Notes: generated by a model from the letters alone, not told the origin. A DNA stretch of 64,000 nt from Micromonospora sp. LH3U1 (GCF_028475105.1 NZ_CP116936.1:620001-684000); one strand, 5' to 3'; counted from the stretch's first letter, positions 8,182 to 16,342 are shown. Program-made: numbers and translations.

Positions 8182-10346
8182 GCGACGCCCGCCGGCTCGG
8201 TGGTGCGGTCGGCCGAGGCGGCGAGCCGGTCGACCAGGTCGGTGGGGGGCGTGAACCGGTCGCCGTAGAGGTCGGCCAGCTCGGTGGCGCGGGCCGCGAA
8301 GCCGGCCGGGCCGCCCGCGTACTGCCGGACGTAGCGGATCACCCCTCCCGTCCAGGCGGGAAAACCGATGCCGAAGATCGAGCCGATGTTGGCGTCGGGC
8401 TCGGTACGCAGCACACCCTCGTCGAGGCAGCGCAGCGCGTCGAGCGCCTCGGCGAAGAGCATCCGCTCCTGCAGGTCGGTGAACGGCACCGCCCGGCCCG
8501 CGTCGGTGGTCAGGTCGGCCAGACCGGGCCACAACCGGCCCCGGGTGCCATCGTCGTACGCGTAGAAGCCACGTCCGGCCGCGCGCCCCGGCCGGTCGTA
8601 CGCGTCGACCAGCTCGTCGACGAGCCGGTGCGCCGGAAGCGGCAGGAACTCTTCACTGGCGGCCTCGAACTGGCGGCGGATCCGCTGGATCAGGGTGAGA
8701 CTGACCTCGTCGGCCAACGCCAGCGGCCCGGTCGGGTAGCCGGCCTGGAGGGCGGCCTGCTCCACCGACGCGGCGGGAACACCCTCGGCCACCATGCCGA
8801 CCGCCTCATCGAGGAACCGACCGATCACCCGGCTGGTGAAGAAGCCCCGACCGTCGTTGACCACGATCGGGGTCTTGCCGATCCGCCGGCCCAGGTCGAA
8901 CGCCCGCGCCAGCGCCGCGTCGCCGGTCCGCTCGCCCACCACGATCTCCAGCAGCGGCATCCGGTCCACCGGGGAGAAGAAGTGCATGCCGATGAAGTCG
9001 GCCGGCCGGTCCACCCCGGCGGCCAGCGCGGTGATCGGCAGGGTGGAGGTGTTGGAGGCGAGCAGGGCGCCCGGTGCCAGCACCGGCAGCACCTCGGCGA
9101 AGACGGTCCGCTTCAACGCCGGGTCCTCGAAGACCGCCTCGATCACCGCGTCGCAGCCGGCCAGCGCGTCCACCTGGTCGGTGGTGGTGATCCGGTCCAG
9201 CACCGCGCGGGCGTCCGCCTCCGTTGCGCGGCCCTTGCGTACCTTGCGGGCCAGCAGCCGTTCCGCGTGCTCCCGGGCACGGCCAGCGGCCTCGGGGGTC
9301 ACGTCCTTCACGACCACGTCCACGCCGGCGCTGGCGCAGGCGTACGCGATGCCCGCGCCCATCATGCCGGCGCCGAGCACCGCCACCCGGCGCACCGGGG
9401 CGACGTCCACCCCGGTCGGTCGGGCCGCGCCGCCGTTGACCGCCTTCAGGTCGAAGAAGAACGCACCGATCATGTTCTTGGCGACCTGCCCGGTGAGTAG
9501 ACCGACCAGGTGGCGGGTCTCCACGGTCAGGGCGGTCTCCAGGTCGACCTGTGCGCCCTCGACGGCGGCGGCCAGAATCGCCTCGGGTGCGGGCAGCCGG
9601 GCACCCTTGAGCTGCTTACGCAGGGTGGCCGGAAAGGCGGGCAGCTGCGCGGCCAGCGAACGACTGGCCGGGGTGCCGCCAGGCATCCGGTAGTCCGGCC
9701 GGTCCCACGGCTGCGCCGGGTGGGGGTTGGCCGCGATCCAGGCCCGCGCACTGTCCAGCAGCTCTGCCTCGGTGGCGACCACCTCGTCGACCAGCCCGGC
9801 GGCCAGGGCGTCTGCCGGACGCATCCGTCGACCGGTGAGCAGCACCGTGGTCAACGCCCCGGCCAGGCCGAGCATCCGTACCGTCCGGGTGACACCGCCC
9901 GCCCCGGGCAGCAGGCCCAGGGTCACCTCGGGCAGCCCGAGCCGGCTGCCGGGCGCGTCCAGCGCAATCCGGTGGTGGCAGGCGAGCGCGATCTCCAGGC
10001 CACCGCCGAGTGCGGAGCCGTTGACCGCGGCGACCACCGGCCGGCCCAGCGTCTCCAGTCGGCGCAGGTCCCGTTTGATGGTGCTGAGCAGTTCGGTCAG
10101 CGCCGGCGCGTCAGCACGGGTGGCCCGGATCATCTCCGGCAGGTCACCGCCGGCGAAGAAGGTCGACTTCGCGCTGGTCACGATGACCCCGGTCAGCTCG
10201 TCGCGCTCAGCCTCCAGCCGGTCGAGCACCCCGCTCATGGACGCGGCGTACGCCCGGTTCATGGTGTTGGCGGACTGGTCGGGGTCGTCCAGGGTGAGCG
10301 TGACGATGCCGTCGGCGCCGCGGTCGTACCGGATGGTGTTGGTCAT
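8178..10346 (-). CDS. fadB: Bifunctional enoyl-CoA hydratase / 3-hydroxyacyl-CoA dehydrogenase (FadB type)
   Basis: 722 residues. The N-terminal crotonase domain (about 1-190) has 'GSALGGGLEIALACHHR' and 'LPEVTLGLLPGAGG', which carry the two glutamates that hydrate the trans-2-enoyl-CoA. The dehydrogenase part begins near residue 320 with the NAD motif 'VAVLGAGMMGAGIAYA' and has the catalytic histidine in 'GMHFFSPVDRMPLLE'; two C-terminal helical domains follow. The reaction set is enoyl-CoA to 3-ketoacyl-CoA. It lies between thiolase (14-base gap) and racemase (4-base overlap) in a beta-oxidation operon. Length and order match FadB/FadJ-type fusions. Confidence 0.93.
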   Translation of the reverse strand: MTNTIRYDRGADGIVTLTLDDPDQSANTMNRAYAASMSGVLDRLEAERDELTGVIVTSAKSTFFAGGDLPEMIRATRADAPALTELLSTIKRDLRRLETLGRPVVAAVNGSALGGGLEIALACHHRIALDAPGSRLGLPEVTLGLLPGAGGVTRTVRMLGLAGALTTVLLTGRRMRPADALAAGLVDEVVATEAELLDSARAWIAANPHPAQPWDRPDYRMPGGTPASRSLAAQLPAFPATLRKQLKGARLPAPEAILAAAVEGAQVDLETALTVETRHLVGLLTGQVAKNMIGAFFFDLKAVNGGAARPTGVDVAPVRRVAVLGAGMMGAGIAYACASAGVDVVVKDVTPEAAGRAREHAERLLARKVRKGRATEADARAVLDRITTTDQVDALAGCDAVIEAVFEDPALKRTVFAEVLPVLAPGALLASNTSTLPITALAAGVDRPADFIGMHFFSPVDRMPLLEIVVGERTGDAALARAFDLGRRIGKTPIVVNDGRGFFTSRVIGRFLDEAVGMVAEGVPAASVEQAALQAGYPTGPLALADEVSLTLIQRIRRQFEAASEEFLPLPAHRLVDELVDAYDRPGRAAGRGFYAYDDGTRGRLWPGLADLTTDAGRAVPFTDLQERMLFAEALDALRCLDEGVLRTEPDANIGSIFGIGFPAWTGGVIRYVRQYAGGPAGFAARATELADLYGDRFTPPTDLVDRLAASADRTTEPAGVA

Positions 10347-10360
10347 GGTCGTCCTCCGGG

Positions 10361-11575
10361 TCAGCAGCGCTCAAGAACGGTGGCGACGCCCATACCGCCG
10401 CCGATGCAGAGGGTCACCACGGCGCGGCGCAGGTCGCGGCGCTCCAACTCGTCCAACGCGGTGCCGAGCAGCATCGCTCCGGTCGCGCCGAGCGGGTGGC
10501 CGAGAGCGATCGCGCCGCCGTTGACGTTCACCCGGTCCGGGTCGAGGCCCAGGTCGCGGACGTACTTCAACACCACCGCGGCGAACGCCTCGTTGATCTC
10601 GAAGAGGTCGATGTCGTCGAGGGTCAGCCCGGCGACGGCGAGCGCCTTGTGGGTGGCCGGGATCGGGCCGGTCAACATCAGCGTCGGGTCGGCACCGGTG
10701 ACCGCCGCGCCGACGATCCGGGCGCGTGGGGTGAGGCCGAGGTCCCGGCCGACCTCGCCCGAGCCGATCAGCACCAGCGCCGCGCCGTCCACGATGCCCG
10801 ACGAGTTGCCAGCGTGGTGGACGTGCTCGATGGACTCCAACCAGTGGAACTTCTGCAGCGCGACCGCGTCGAAGCCGGCCGCCTCGCCCATCGTGGCGAA
10901 GGACGGCGTGAGCCGGGCCAGCGCCTCCCGGGTGGTCTCCGGGCGCGGGTGCTCGTCCACGGCGAGGATGTCCAGACCGTTGCCGTCGCGTACCGGCACC
11001 ACCGAGCGGGCGAAGTGCCCGCCGGCCCACGCCTTGGCGGCCCGCTCCTGCGATCGAAGCGCGTAGCCGTCCACGTCGTCGCGGGTGAAGCCCTCCAGGG
11101 TGGCGATCAGATCGGCGCTGACGCCCTGCGGCACGAACGACGTGGCCAGCGCGGTCTGCGGGTCGGTGGCCCAGGCCGCTCCGTCGGAGCCCATCGGCAC
11201 CCGGGACATCGACTCCACCCCGCCGGCGAGCAGCAGGTGCTCCCAGCCGGAGCGAATCCGCGCGGCGGCGGAGTTGACCGCCTCCAGCCCGGAGGCGCAG
11301 AACCGGTTGAGCTGCACCCCACCCACCTGGTCCGGAAGACCGGCCAACAGGGCCGCAGCCCGTGCCAGGTCGCCGCCCTGATCGCCGACCGGGGTGACGA
11401 TGCCGAGCAACAGGTCTTCCAACCGGCCGACGTCCAGGCCGGGGTTGCGCTCCCGCAGCGCGTCGATCAAACCGACGACCAGGGAGATCGGCTTGACCCC
11501 GTGCAGCGCGCCGGTGTCCCGGCCGCGTCCGCGCGGGGTGCGGACCGCGTCATAGACGTACGCCTCAGAGGGCAC
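10361..11575 (-). CDS. fadA: Acetyl-CoA C-acyltransferase (3-ketoacyl-CoA thiolase)
   Basis: 404 residues, typical thiolase length. The acyl-accepting cysteine is in '[16 protein letters not shown]' (near residue 90); the histidine and second cysteine of the active site are in '[16 protein letters not shown]' and '[16 protein letters not shown]'. It cleaves 3-ketoacyl-CoA with CoA to give acetyl-CoA (or propionyl-CoA) and a shortened acyl-CoA. Its start overlaps the acyl-CoA dehydrogenase end by 11 bases, so the genes are cotranscribed. A biosynthetic acetoacetyl-CoA thiolase is less likely because it sits beside the FadB fusion. Confidence 0.94.
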   Translation of the reverse strand: MPSEAYVYDAVRTPRGRGRDTGALHGVKPISLVVGLIDALRERNPGLDVGRLEDLLLGIVTPVGDQGGDLARAAALLAGLPDQVGGVQLNRFCASGLEAVNSAAARIRSGWEHLLLAGGVESMSRVPMGSDGAAWATDPQTALATSFVPQGVSADLIATLEGFTRDDVDGYALRSQERAAKAWAGGHFARSVVPVRDGNGLDILAVDEHPRPETTREALARLTPSFATMGEAAGFDAVALQKFHWLESIEHVHHAGNSSGIVDGAALVLIGSGEVGRDLGLTPRARIVGAAVTGADPTLMLTGPIPATHKALAVAGLTLDDIDLFEINEAFAAVVLKYVRDLGLDPDRVNVNGGAIALGHPLGATGAMLLGTALDELERRDLRRAVVTLCIGGGMGVATVLERC

Positions 11576-12731
11576 GGGCGATCAGCTCCTTCATGATCTC
11601 GTTGGTGCCGCCGTAGATCTTCTGGACGCGGGCGTCCGCGTACATCCGGGCGATCGGGTATTCCGTCGTGTAGCCGTAGCCGCCGAAGATCTGTAGGCAC
11701 CGGTCGATGACCTCGCACTGCCCGTCGGTGAGCCATGACTTCGCCATCGCCGCGGTGGCCACGTCCAGGTCGTCGCGGGTGTGCCGGACGATGCAGTCGT
11801 CCAGGAAGACCCGGCTGACCCGAGTACGGGTGGCGCACTCGGCGAGCACCATCCGGGTGTTCTGATGCCCCATCAGCGTCTTGCCGAAGGCGGTGCGCTC
11901 CTTGGCGTACGCGACGGTCAGCGCGACCGCGCGTTCCATGGCGGCGACCGCGCCGACGCCGATGACCAGCCGTTCCTGCGGAAGCTGCTGCATGAGCTGG
12001 ATGAAGCCCAGCCCCTCGGCGCCGCCGAGCAGGTTGGCCACCGGCACCCGGAACTCGTCGAAGAACAGCTCGGCCGTGTCGTTGGCGTGCAGCCCGATCT
12101 TGGACAGCAGTCGGCCCCGGCGGAAGCCCTCCGGGTCCCCACCGACCTCGCAGATCAGCAGGGAGACACCGGCCGCCCGCTGCTCGGGGTCGGTCTTCAC
12201 CGCCACGATGATCAGATCGGCCAGGCCGCCGTTGGTGATGAACGTCTTCGCGCCGGTGACCAGGTAGTCGTCGCCGTCGCGGACCGCCCGGGTACGCATC
12301 GCCTGAAGATCGGAGCCGCCGTCCGGCTCGGTCATCGCGATGGCGCCGACCAGCTCCCCGCTGCACAGGCCGGGCAGCCAGCGCCGCTTCTGCTCCTCGC
12401 TGCCGTACGCCACCAGGTAGCCGGTGACGATGCCACTGTGGACCGCCAGCCCGAGGCTGCTCTCCCCGGTGTACGCCTGTTCGTGCAGCAGCACCGCCTC
12501 GTGGGTGAAGCCGCCGCCCCCACCGCCGTACTCCTCCGGGACGGACAGGCCGAGCAACCCCAGCTCACCGGCGCGCCGGTAGTGCTCGCGGTCCGGATGG
12601 CCCTGCGCCAGCAGGCGGTCGGTGTGCGGCAACACCTCCTTGGTGAAGAAGGTGCGGGCCAGGTCTGCCAGGTCGTCGTGCTCCGGCTCGCGCCAGGGCG
12701 AGGGGGGACCGTCGGGCGGGGGCGTCGGCAT
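11565..12731 (-). CDS. Acyl-CoA dehydrogenase, long-chain/isovaleryl-like
   Basis: 388 residues with the acyl-CoA dehydrogenase fold: '[16 protein letters not shown]', the FAD-site signature '[13 protein letters not shown]', '[14 protein letters not shown]', and a C-terminal '[14 protein letters not shown]'. The position of the MCAD catalytic glutamate is glycine here (YGGT rather than YEGT); instead 'LPQERLVIG' carries the glutamate used as base in long-chain and isovaleryl-CoA dehydrogenases. The ATG at 12731 was chosen because GAGGG precedes it and the fold begins just after; the frame is open for 40 more codons upstream. First gene of the beta-oxidation operon, divergent from the TetR regulator at 13098. 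Confidence 0.93.
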   Translation of the reverse strand: MPTPPPDGPPSPWREPEHDDLADLARTFFTKEVLPHTDRLLAQGHPDREHYRRAGELGLLGLSVPEEYGGGGGGFTHEAVLLHEQAYTGESSLGLAVHSGIVTGYLVAYGSEEQKRRWLPGLCSGELVGAIAMTEPDGGSDLQAMRTRAVRDGDDYLVTGAKTFITNGGLADLIIVAVKTDPEQRAAGVSLLICEVGGDPEGFRRGRLLSKIGLHANDTAELFFDEFRVPVANLLGGAEGLGFIQLMQQLPQERLVIGVGAVAAMERAVALTVAYAKERTAFGKTLMGHQNTRMVLAECATRTRVSRVFLDDCIVRHTRDDLDVATAAMAKSWLTDGQCEVIDRCLQIFGGYGYTTEYPIARMYADARVQKIYGGTNEIMKELIARAL

Positions 12732-12863
12732 GTGCACCACCCTCGCGCGCTGTTGGCGGCATGTCAATAAGTCGCGATCAGCAGCCGGCCGCAGGTCGTC
12801 GGGCGGTCGCAGAGGGCAGGCGGCCTCGGCCTCGGCCTCGCCACGACGCACGCGGCTGGCCGC

Positions 12864-12890
12864 CCGCTTGGTCCGCTTGGTCCGCTTGGT
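12864..12890. repeat. Three tandem copies of CCGCTTGGT
   Basis: Three exact 9-base copies lie in the 366-base gap between the acyl-CoA dehydrogenase and tetR, about 130 bases upstream of the dehydrogenase start. They may be simple slippage; an operator role is possible but unsupported. Confidence 0.4.
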
Positions 12891-12926
12891 CTCGGCCGTT
12901 CCGCGTCAAAGGAGGCGGGGCCTGCG

Positions 12927-13005
12927 TTGATCGACTCCGGTTCCTTGAAGTCGGGCTGTCCGCAGGGCTGGGATACCCCGACTTCAATGAGACGGAGTCG
13001 ATCAA
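12927..13005. repeat. Long imperfect GATC-containing inverted repeat in a divergent promoter region
   Basis: The arms 12927-12955 and 12977-13005 share an outer 13-base match beginning TTGATCGACTCCG and an inner 11-base match TTGAAGTCGGG, separated by a 5-base internal mismatch loop; the apical loop is 21 bases. It lies between divergent genes (12731 and 13098), so it cannot be a simple shared terminator. A further palindrome CTTGATCAAG occurs at 13031-13040, closer to tetR, and could be its operator. The rest of the 12732-13097 gap holds only simple CTCGGC and CCGCTTGGT repeats. Confidence 0.65.
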
Positions 13006-13097
13006 GGCTCCTGGCACCAACTTTCCATCACTTGATCAAGGTGGCGCGGCGGTTGAGGCCGAGGCCGGCGGCGTGAGCTGCCGATAGGGTCGGGCAG

Positions 13098-13742
13098 ATG
13101 AGTGTCGAGACGGCTCCGCGCCGCCGCCGTTTGGAGCCGGACGCCCGGCGTGGGCAGATCCTGGCCTGTGCGGTCCGGCTGTTCGGCGAACGCCCGTACG
13201 CGGACGTGTCGACCACCGACATCGCCCGCGAGGCAGGTGTCGCTCGTGGCCTGGTCAACCACTACTTCGGTGCCAAGAAGGATCTCTACCTGGAGGTCGT
13301 CCGGGTCATGGTGACCATCCCGGAGGTCGCCGTGGAGCGGTTGCCCAAGGGAGACCTGCGGACTCGCGTCGACGCCAGCGTCACCTGGTTCCTCGACGTG
13401 GTGTCCCGGCACAGCACCTCCTGGCTGGCGGCGGTCACCGCGCGGGGGATGGGCGGCGACGCCGACGTGGAGCGGGTCCTCGCCGAGGCCGAGGAGGTCG
13501 CCGCGGACCGGATGCTCGTCGCCGTCGGGCTGGCCGGCCAGGCGGAGCACCACGAGGAGTTGCGCGGAATGGTCCGGGCGTACTGCGGGCTGGCCACGTC
13601 GACCGCCCGGGAGTGGCTCCAGCGTGGCGCGCTGACCCGCGCCCAGGTGCACCTGCTGCTCACCACCACGCTGCTGACCATCGTCGAACAGGTCATCCCG
13701 CAGGTCATCGCCGGCGGCGAACCGGCTCGGCCAGAGGACTGA
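13098..13742 (+). CDS. TetR-family regulator of the beta-oxidation operon
   Basis: 214 residues. An N-terminal HTH (about 15-60) reads 'QILACAVRLFGERPYADVST' followed by 'TDIAREAGVARGLVNHYFG', the canonical TetR recognition helix and YFG turn. The C-terminal part is an all-helical ligand domain. It is divergent from the acyl-CoA dehydrogenase operon, the usual arrangement for a FadR/KstR-like repressor released by an acyl-CoA; the ligand is inferred. Its stop codon lies in the first copy of a 14-base tandem array (13741-13830). Confidence 0.9.
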   Translation: MSVETAPRRRRLEPDARRGQILACAVRLFGERPYADVSTTDIAREAGVARGLVNHYFGAKKDLYLEVVRVMVTIPEVAVERLPKGDLRTRVDASVTWFLDVVSRHSTSWLAAVTARGMGGDADVERVLAEAEEVAADRMLVAVGLAGQAEHHEELRGMVRAYCGLATSTAREWLQRGALTRAQVHLLLTTTLLTIVEQVIPQVIAGGEPARPED

Positions 13743-13830
13743 GCGCTGAGGGCTGAGCGCTGAGGGCTGAGCGCTGAGGGCTGAGCGCTGAGGGCTGAGG
13801 GCTGAGCGCTGAGGGCTGAGCGCTGAGGGC
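13741..13830. repeat. 14-base tandem repeat array after tetR
   Basis: The unit GAGCGCTGAGGGCT occurs four times in direct succession, then a 7-base half unit, then twice more (the last lacking one base). The array fills the gap between the convergent ends of tetR and the anti-sigma-like gene. Within the unit, GAGCGCT is nearly self-complementary (AGCGCT is palindromic). Such arrays vary in copy number between strains, and this one starts inside the tetR stop codon. Confidence 0.85.
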
Positions 13831-13836
13831 GCCCGC

Positions 13837-14697
13837 TCAGGCGGCGCGCCGGTCGCCGGCCTGGCCCGTACCCGCCGCCGGGGCGGCATGCCCGGTACGC
13901 GCGGCCGGGGCGGCATGGCGGTCGGCGGCCTGCGCCGGGTACGACTCGGGACGTACCACCCGCAGCGGCCGGTCCACCTCATCGGCGCCGAACCGCCAGC
14001 GTGACGGTGCCGGCTGCCGCTGCGGAGCGGGCCCACCGGGGCGCAGACCGGGCCGGGACAGCAGCACGGTGATCAGGTAGCCGACCACCAGGAACCCGTG
14101 GCTGACCAGCCGCTCCCCGCCCACCGATCCGGTGGCCAGGTCGTTGACCGAGAGCAGCAGCAACGTGCCGACGAACGCGCTGAGCATCGGCAGCAGCCCG
14201 GCGGGAGGGCTGCGGCGCACCGCCACGAAGAGGAACCCGGCGCCCACCGCCACGTTCCACGCGGCCGACTCGTGCCACAGGTGCTGGCCGGTGGGGTGCA
14301 GGTGATCGGCGGTCGCACCCCGGCCCACCTGGGCCAGGCCGAGCACCAACTGCACCGCGCCGAGCAGCCCGAGCGCCGCGCGTAGCCCCGCGACCAGCCG
14401 ACCGCGCCCGAGCACCGCGCGCAGCCCGGCGACCAGCGGGCCGCGCCCGGCCACGCGCTGCCACCACGACCGGCGGGCCGGAGCCGCAGCGATGGCGGCC
14501 AGGATCGCCTCGGTCCGGTCGGGCACCTCGGTGACCAACCGGGTACGGACCCGACGGGTCACCGCAGCCGCCGCCGTGAACCAGGCCCGGCAATCGGCGC
14601 ACCCGTCGAGGTGCCCCTGCACCGCCGTCAGTTCGGCGGCGGTCTCCTCCCCGTCCAACTGCGCGGACAGGACCTCCCGCCACTGCTCACACCCCAT
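13837..14697 (-). CDS. Zinc-finger (zf-HC2) anti-sigma-like membrane protein, orphan
   Basis: 286 residues. The N-terminus 'MGCEQWREVLSAQLDGEE' followed by 'HLDGCADCRAW' gives Cys3, His29, Cys33 and Cys36, the zinc site of ZAS anti-sigma factors. After a linker there are about four hydrophobic segments (such as 'AAWNVAVGAGFLFVAV' and 'GFLVVGYLITVLLS') and a basic, Ala/Pro-rich cytoplasmic or periplasmic tail. ZAS proteins hold an ECF sigma factor at the membrane, but no sigma gene adjoins this one; its neighbours are tetR (convergent) and a methyltransferase (divergent). It may serve a distant sigma factor or use the zinc module otherwise. The start at 14697 fits the zinc motif exactly. Confidence 0.8.
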   Translation of the reverse strand: MGCEQWREVLSAQLDGEETAAELTAVQGHLDGCADCRAWFTAAAAVTRRVRTRLVTEVPDRTEAILAAIAAAPARRSWWQRVAGRGPLVAGLRAVLGRGRLVAGLRAALGLLGAVQLVLGLAQVGRGATADHLHPTGQHLWHESAAWNVAVGAGFLFVAVRRSPPAGLLPMLSAFVGTLLLLSVNDLATGSVGGERLVSHGFLVVGYLITVLLSRPGLRPGGPAPQRQPAPSRWRFGADEVDRPLRVVRPESYPAQAADRHAAPAARTGHAAPAAGTGQAGDRRAA

Positions 14698-14769
14698 GTA
14701 TCGGTAGTCGCTCCGAAGGCCGCTCCGGTTCCCGGCGACCGGGGGGCGTTGTGGAATACTCGCCGGATC

Positions 14770-15810
14770 ATGACGCGTTACGGCCTGCTGATCCTGCCCG
14801 CCACCAACCGGGTGTACGCCCGCTCCGCTGTCGACCTCACCCGGGCCGAGCTGGAGATCTTCGGCCTTTCGGCGCTCGACGGCCGGATCGGCGAGCTGGA
14901 CACCGAGGTCGTCGGCGGGGCCTCCTACGTCACCTTCACCGGTGACGGGTTGACCGAGCGGGACCTGACCGTGCTCGGCAACCTCTCCGCGGGCTACGCG
15001 CTGTTCGAGATCGTCGGCGAGCTGCTGCGGCCGATCGAGTGGAGCCGGCTGGACCGCTACGACGACGACCTGCTCACCATCCAGAAGTACCCGGGCAAGA
15101 CCAACGAGCAGTTCACCAAGTTGCTGCTCAACGTCACTCTGCTCGCCTCGGACTGGGCCACTGAGCTGACCAGCCGTCGGTTCCGGGTGCTCGACCCGCT
15201 GTGCGGTCGGGGCACCACCCTCAACCAGGCGCTGATGTACGGCTTCGACGCCGCCGGGATCGAGCGCGACCAGAAGGACGTCGAGGCGTACCGGGCGTTC
15301 ATCACCACCTGGCTGAAGCAGAAGCGCGTCAAGCACCGGGTGCTGGAGTCGGGGCCGGTGCGGCGGGAGCGCAAGGTCGTCGGCCGGCGGGTCCGGATCG
15401 AGTTGGCGCCGAGCCGCGAGGAGCACAAGGCCGGCCAGACGCAGTTGCTGGACGTGGTCAACGCCGACACCACCCGCGCGGCGGAGTTCTTCCGCCCGGA
15501 GACCGTCGACCTGGTCGTCGCCGACGCGCCGTACGGCGTCCAGCACGGCAGTCGTACCGCCCAGCAGGGGTTGACCCGCGATCCGCTGGCGTTGCTCGCG
15601 GACGCCGCACCGGTCTGGGCGCGGCTGCTGCGCCCCGGCGGTGCGCTCGGTATCTCCTGGAACACCCACGTCGCCAGCCGCGAAGACGCGGCTGCGGCGC
15701 TGGCCGACGCCGGCCTGACCGTGGTCGACGCCGAGCCCTACCGTGCGCTGCGGCACCGGGTCGACCAGTCGATCATGCGTGACGTCCTGGTAGCCCGCCG
15801 CCCAGCCTGA
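14770..15810 (+). CDS. TRM11-like SAM-dependent methyltransferase
   Basis: 346 residues. The C-terminal Rossmann domain carries 'RRFRVLDPLCGRGTTLNQAL' (motif I, about residue 140) and 'VDLVVADAPYGVQHG' (motif IV, about 255), matching the TRM11/RlmL-type N2-guanine methyltransferases, with 'EQFTKLLLNVTLLAS' before the core. The family methylates a guanine in tRNA in eukaryotes and archaea; in actinomycetes the target is not established. Motif IV reads DAPYG rather than the usual DPPYG. The first 130 residues lack a clear THUMP domain. Start ATG at 14770 follows a 72-base gap from the divergent anti-sigma-like gene. Confidence 0.8.
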   Translation: MTRYGLLILPATNRVYARSAVDLTRAELEIFGLSALDGRIGELDTEVVGGASYVTFTGDGLTERDLTVLGNLSAGYALFEIVGELLRPIEWSRLDRYDDDLLTIQKYPGKTNEQFTKLLLNVTLLASDWATELTSRRFRVLDPLCGRGTTLNQALMYGFDAAGIERDQKDVEAYRAFITTWLKQKRVKHRVLESGPVRRERKVVGRRVRIELAPSREEHKAGQTQLLDVVNADTTRAAEFFRPETVDLVVADAPYGVQHGSRTAQQGLTRDPLALLADAAPVWARLLRPGGALGISWNTHVASREDAAAALADAGLTVVDAEPYRALRHRVDQSIMRDVLVARRPA

Positions 15811-15900
15811 CCGCCCCCGCCCCGCCCCGCCCCCCCGCCCCCCGCGCGCCCCCGCGCGCCCCCGCGCCCCCGCGCGCCCGCGCGCCCCCGCGCCGCCCCA
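15811..15900. other. Low-complexity C-rich stretch
   Basis: About 90 bases made almost only of C and G on this strand, dominated by runs of C separated by GCG. It lies directly after the methyltransferase stop and runs into the long hairpin at 15901. The opposite strand is G-rich enough to consider quadruplex formation. No coding signal is seen. Sequencing or assembly of such a stretch is error-prone, so its length is uncertain. Confidence 0.7.
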
Positions 15901-15976
15901 CCCCCGCGTCGATCTAGGGCAGATCGTCGTGAGTTGATCTCCTCGAACAACGATTCGCCCTAGATCGACGCGGGGG
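15901..15976. terminator. Long GATC-containing hairpin between the methyltransferase and kdp
   Basis: Perfect 20-base arms at 15901-15920 and 15957-15976 begin CCCCCGCGTCGATCTAGGGC. The interior also pairs partly (ATCGT-GT against AC-ACGAT), making a long imperfect stem. It separates the methyltransferase from the kdp leader, both on the plus strand, and probably terminates the former. Confidence 0.65.
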
Positions 15977-16051
15977 GTGGGGGCTTCGCCCCCGGGGGTT
16001 TGTGGCGGCGTTTCACCTGTTTGGCGGGCAGGTGTGAAAACCACGTCAAGA

Positions 16052-16154
16052 AAAGGTTCGCCACCGTCATGGTCGCGTTATGACCCCTGTCGTCCGGCAG
16101 GTGGTGGGGCTTTGATTGCCCGGCGCGACCGGAAGGCGGTCGCGACGAACCTTT
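16052..16154 (+). promoter_or_regulatory. Candidate structured leader RNA of the kdp operon
   Basis: A perfect 9-base closing helix AAAGGTTCG (16052-16060) / CGAACCTTT (16146-16154) encloses several possible hairpins: GTCAT/ATGAC (16066-16084), CCTG/CAGG (16085-16100), GGGC/GCCC and an 8-base CGCGACCG/CGGTCGCG stem (16124-16144). The closing helix ends about 8 bases before the GAGGAG of the first kdp reading frame, so its folding could control access to that site. The overall form (closing helix, multibranch core, ribosome site just after) is riboswitch-like. The conserved core of the c-di-AMP (ydaO) riboswitch is not present, and I do not recognise the class. Confidence 0.4.
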
Positions 16155-16172
16155 CCGGTATGAGGAGTCAGC

Positions 16173-16256
16173 GTGTCTGACGTGGTGTTCGTGGTCCTGA
16201 CGGTGGCGCTGTTCGCAGCGCTCGCCCTGGTGGTCCGGGCGGTGGAGAAGCTGTGA
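16173..16256 (+). CDS. 27-residue single-span membrane peptide, first gene of the kdp operon
   Basis: GTG start with GAGGAG 7 bases upstream. The peptide reads '[20 protein letters not shown]' followed by 'RAVEKL': one hydrophobic span and a short basic/acidic tail. Its stop overlaps the kdpF start (GTGA), so it is translated with kdp. The form resembles KdpF itself, a short peptide that stabilises the KdpFABC complex, but kdpF is the next gene. It may be an accessory or paralogous subunit. The strong ribosome site and overlap make it very likely to be expressed; its role is inferred. Confidence 0.72.
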   Translation: MSDVVFVVLTVALFAALALVVRAVEKL

Positions 16257-16342
16257 ACGCGGTCAATGCCGTCGGCCTGGTGCTCGCGATCGTCCTGGGC
16301 GCGTTCCTGGTGTTCGCCCTGCTGTTTCCGGAGCGCTTCTGA
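16253..16342 (+). CDS. kdpF: KdpF, small subunit of the potassium-transporting ATPase
   Basis: 29 residues, GTG start overlapping the previous peptide. A single membrane span '[20 protein letters not shown]' ends in 'PERF', close to the 'RPEKF' ending of known KdpF proteins. KdpF lies at the KdpA interface and stabilises the complex in the cytoplasmic membrane. Its stop overlaps the kdpA start by one base. Confidence 0.9.
   Translation: MNAVNAVGLVLAIVLGAFLVFALLFPERF

Noticed and set aside
12821..12890. CTCGGC and CCGCTTGGT repeats as regulatory arrays
   Set aside because: Short slippage-type repeats in a GC-rich gap; nothing ties them to a promoter.
13741..13830. CRISPR array or attachment site
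   Set aside because: Units of 14 bases are directly abutting, with no spacers, integrase or tRNA gene nearby.
16052..16154. Assignment of the kdp leader as a c-di-AMP (ydaO) riboswitch
   Set aside because: The conserved ydaO segments as I know them (including the GUCAGCUAACC block) are absent, so I kept only 'candidate structured leader'.
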